Of a stretch of 64,000 nucleotides of DNA, positions 61,479 through 64,000 are shown piece after piece. The DNA is from SZUA-36 sp963801195. GTDB lineage: Bacteria; Pseudomonadota; Gammaproteobacteria; Xanthomonadales; SZUA-36. A model generated the notes under the pieces. The model was not told where the DNA came from, did no database searches, and worked only from the letters and a program-made list of their open reading frames with translations. The position numbers and the translations under genes are program-made. Each line of letters opens with the position of its first letter. The first letter of the stretch is position 1. Location: assembly GCA_963801195.1 (NCBI GenBank), contig CAWDDX010000007.1, positions 682,001-746,000 of the forward strand, given 5' to 3'.

Positions 61479-64000
61479 CTAAATATTTGCGGCGAGCAGT
61501 CTGCGGGCCTGGTCCCCGCTGATATTCTTGCGTTTCGCGTAGTCGAGCAACTGGTCTTCGAGAATATTACCCAGTACGAAATAACCACTCTCGGGATGGG
61601 CGAAGTAATAACCGCTGACCGAGGACGCGGGTAACATGGCATAGCCACTGGTCAGTTCCATCCTGGAGTTTTTTTCCGCATCCAGCAGTTCGAATATCTT
61701 GGTTTTTTCGCTGTGGTCCGGGCAGGCGGGGTAACCCGGAGCAGGGCGTATACCGCGATAGTCTTCATTTATCAGCGCACGGTTATCGAGTGTCTCCTGC
61801 GGGTTATAAGCCCAAAGATCCACTCGTACCCGCCGGTGCGTATGTTCGGCCAGTGCTTCGGCGAGGCGGTCAGCCAGTGACTTGAGCATGATGGAAGCAT
61901 AGTCATCGTGCGTACGCTCATATTCAGCCAGCTTTGCTTCGATACCCAGGCCTGCGGTCACCGCAAACAGGCCAATGTGGTCTTTCAATCCGGTTGCCGC
62001 GGGGGCGATGTAGTCGGCGAGGCAACGGTTGTAGCGGCCTTGAGCTTTCGGTTTTTGCTGACGCAGAAAATTGAGACGCCGGGTTTCCGTCTGACGGCTC
62101 TCGTCGCTGTATACCACGACATCATCGCCCAGGGATGATGCGGGGAAAATACCAACCGTGGCGCGTGCCTGCAGCCATTTCCCGTCAACGATCTGCGCCA
62201 GCATGGTCTGTGCGTCGTCAAACAGGCTTTGTGCTGCTTTACCCTTTTCGGCGTCTTCAAGTATTTCAGGATAACGCCCCTGCATTTCCCAGGTCTGGAA
62301 AAAGGGCGTCCAGTCAATCATTGGCACCAGTTCGGCCAGATCAATGTTGTCAAAGACATGCAGTCCGGGTCTTGCGGGTTGACCGATGTCCGCGGCAGAC
62401 CATTCCGGTGAAAATGCGTTGCGACGGGCATCAGCCAGGCTGACCGGCGGTTTCCTGGAACTGCCTTCGGACCTGCGCTGACGCATATCCGCGTAATCCC
62501 GTGCCGTGCTGGCCGCCAGTTTTTTACGTTCTCCGACGTCACTGAGTTTTCTTGCGACACCAACGGCGCGGGAAGCGTCTTTAACCCAGAAGACGCCGTT
62601 GGAGTATTCTGGTTCGATACGCAAAGCGGTGTGCAATGGCGAGGTGGTTGCGCCACCGATCATCAGGGGCTGTTGCAAACCGCGACGTTGCATTTCGCTT
62701 GCGACGTGGCGCATTTCTTCAAGTGACGGCGTAATAAGACCGGACAAGCCAACGATGTCGACTTTTTCGCGGAGCGCGGTTTCGATGATGGTTTCGGCAG
62801 ATACCATGACGCCAAGATCGATCACTTCATAGTGATTGCAGCTCAGCACTACGCCAACGATATTCTTTCCGATATCGTGGACGTCACCCTTGACGGTGGC
62901 CATCAGGACACGCACGAGCCGCTCCCCGCCGTTGCCGGTGCGGCGCTTTTCCTCTTCGATATAGGGAACCAGTACCGCCACTGCCTGCTTCATGACGCGT
63001 GCGCTCTTTACCACCTGTGGCAAAAACATACGCCCGTCGCCAAACAGGTCGCCGACGATGTTCATACCGTCCATCAGCGGGCCTTCGATGACATCCAGGG
63101 CGCGTACAGACGCGGCCCGCGCTTCCTCGGTATCCTCCTTGATGTAGGTATTGATACCCTTGATGAGTGAATGCTTGAGACGCTCGGACACGGTTCCTTT
63201 TCGCCAGGCCTCATCGATTGCTTCACTCTTGCTGACACCCTGGTATGCCTGGGCCAGTTCAAGCAGACGGTCGGTCGCATCCGGGCGCCGGTTAAGCACG
63301 ACATCTTCGACCGCATCGCGCAATGCCGGATCGATTTGATCGTAAATCTCGAGCTGGCCGGCGTTAACGATGCCCATGTCCATACCGGCGTGTACCGCGT
63401 GGTACAGAAACACGCTGTGAATGGCCTCGCGAATCCTGTCCTGTCCCCTGAAGGAAAATGAAATATTGCTCACGCCGCCTGAAATCAGCGCGCCCGGACA
63501 GGATTGCTTGATTTGCCGTGTGGCCTCAATAAAATCAACACCATAGCTGTTGTGCGCGTCGATACCGGTGGCCACGGCAAAGATATTGGGGTCAAAAATG
63601 ATATCTTCGGGGGGAAATCCCACCGTTTCAGTCAACAGTTTCCAGGCCCTTTGACAAAAACTGACGCGTTTCTCAAGCGTGTCGGCCTGGCCGTTTTCAT
63701 CAAAAGCCATGACGATCACGGCTGCGCCAAAACGCAGTATGGCATGCGCCTGGGCAATAAATGCCGCTTCACCTTCCTTGAGGCTGATTGAGTTGACCAC
63801 ACCTTTTCCCTGTAAACAGGCCAGCCCCGCTTCGAGCACTTCCCAACGGGATGAATCCAGCATGACCGGCACCCGGGCAATGTCGGGTTCTGACGCGATC
63901 TGGTGCAGAAAGCGGGTCATGACTTCGACACCGTCCAGCAGGCCTTCATCCATGTTGATATCGATGATCTGCGCACCGTTCATGATCTGCTGCCCGGCAA
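61479..64000 (-). CDS. metH: Cobalamin-dependent methionine synthase, N-terminus outside window
   Basis: Transfers a methyl group from methyl-tetrahydrofolate to homocysteine through B12. The frame is open past the window edge at 64000; 839 C-terminal residues are visible of about 1,200, so the homocysteine domain and the start of the folate domain are missing. Visible parts: the folate-binding barrel (NGAQIIDINMDEG), the cobalamin domain with the Co-ligating His in DVHDIGKN, and the reactivation domain with RPAPGYPACPDHSEK near the C-terminus, where SAM binds. The gene appears intact as far as seen. Confidence 0.96.
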   Translation of the reverse strand, partial: AGQQIMNGAQIIDINMDEGLLDGVEVMTRFLHQIASEPDIARVPVMLDSSRWEVLEAGLACLQGKGVVNSISLKEGEAAFIAQAHAILRFGAAVIVMAFDENGQADTLEKRVSFCQRAWKLLTETVGFPPEDIIFDPNIFAVATGIDAHNSYGVDFIEATRQIKQSCPGALISGGVSNISFSFRGQDRIREAIHSVFLYHAVHAGMDMGIVNAGQLEIYDQIDPALRDAVEDVVLNRRPDATDRLLELAQAYQGVSKSEAIDEAWRKGTVSERLKHSLIKGINTYIKEDTEEARAASVRALDVIEGPLMDGMNIVGDLFGDGRMFLPQVVKSARVMKQAVAVLVPYIEEEKRRTGNGGERLVRVLMATVKGDVHDIGKNIVGVVLSCNHYEVIDLGVMVSAETIIETALREKVDIVGLSGLITPSLEEMRHVASEMQRRGLQQPLMIGGATTSPLHTALRIEPEYSNGVFWVKDASRAVGVARKLSDVGERKKLAASTARDYADMRQRRSEGSSRKPPVSLADARRNAFSPEWSAADIGQPARPGLHVFDNIDLAELVPMIDWTPFFQTWEMQGRYPEILEDAEKGKAAQSLFDDAQTMLAQIVDGKWLQARATVGIFPASSLGDDVVVYSDESRQTETRRLNFLRQQKPKAQGRYNRCLADYIAPAATGLKDHIGLFAVTAGLGIEAKLAEYERTHDDYASIMLKSLADRLAEALAEHTHRRVRVDLWAYNPQETLDNRALINEDYRGIRPAPGYPACPDHSEKTKIFELLDAEKNSRMELTSGYAMLPASSVSGYYFAHPESGYFVLGNILEDQLLDYAKRKNISGDQARRLLAANI

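Overview
This 64 kb window looks like chromosomal DNA of a gammaproteobacterium. The gene order psd/prmB-aroC-asd-fimV-truA-trpF-accD-folC-dedD-cvpA-purF, the block serC-pheA-aroA-cmk-rpsA-ihfB-lapA-lapB, and a consensus gamma-type LexA box all point that way. I cannot name a genus. Base composition is moderately GC-rich and most genes sit in tightly packed operons with 1-8 base overlaps. I saw no tRNA, rRNA, CRISPR array, prophage or full insertion sequence.

Layout: 1-3.1 kb, the end of an M2 metallopeptidase, a patch of short repeats and psd on the minus strand. 3.3-17.4 kb, a long plus-strand run for aromatic amino acids (aroC, trpF, trpB, trpA), the aspartate pathway (asd), tRNA and protein modification (truA, prmB), fatty-acid and folate synthesis (accD, folC), the cell envelope (fimV, a two-SPOR protein, cvpA) and purines (purF). 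trpB has one frameshift and accD two, all within about 2 kb, while no other gene shows one. 17.5-25.4 kb, serC-pheA-aroA-cmk-rpsA, a strong terminator, then ihfB-lapA-lapB. 25.4-30.5 kb, surface polysaccharide genes (a WecA-like transferase, a PglF/WbpM-like dehydratase, galU) with a strongly folded non-coding segment just before galU, then an esterase; nfuA follows.

31-35.3 kb (minus strand): two small c-type cytochromes and dnaE2, an error-prone polymerase under a perfect LexA box that abuts the start codon. dnaE2 carries an in-frame palindromic repeat insertion. Its usual partner imuB lies 16 kb away at 51.5-52.9 kb, and no imuA was seen. 36.3-40.8 kb is a coenzyme A operon: a DUF2520 dehydrogenase-like gene, panB, panC, coaBC, coaX. 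41-46 kb holds membrane and conserved genes (DUF502, LOG family, M50 protease, DUF202, a Crp-like protein, a glycine-rich membrane protein). 46.3-51.4 kb is a YbhGFSR-type efflux operon.

53.2-55.7 kb is a self-contained minus-strand unit: small membrane protein, YtrA-type GntR repressor, ABC ATPase and permease, with a promoter and a palindromic operator in front. 55.7-58.5 kb is an accessory, repeat-rich stretch with several dispersed palindromes, a hexanucleotide microsatellite, and a secreted-protein gene broken by a 150 bp MITE. Removing the MITE and one copy of its 4 bp target duplication exactly restores the reading frame. The window closes with a sodium/solute symporter, an FKBP isomerase, a DUF2058 protein and most of metH.

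The least explained signals are the multi-branched RNA-like element before galU, the leaderless-looking SOS control of dnaE2, the DUF2520 gene heading the CoA operon, and the MITE insertion.
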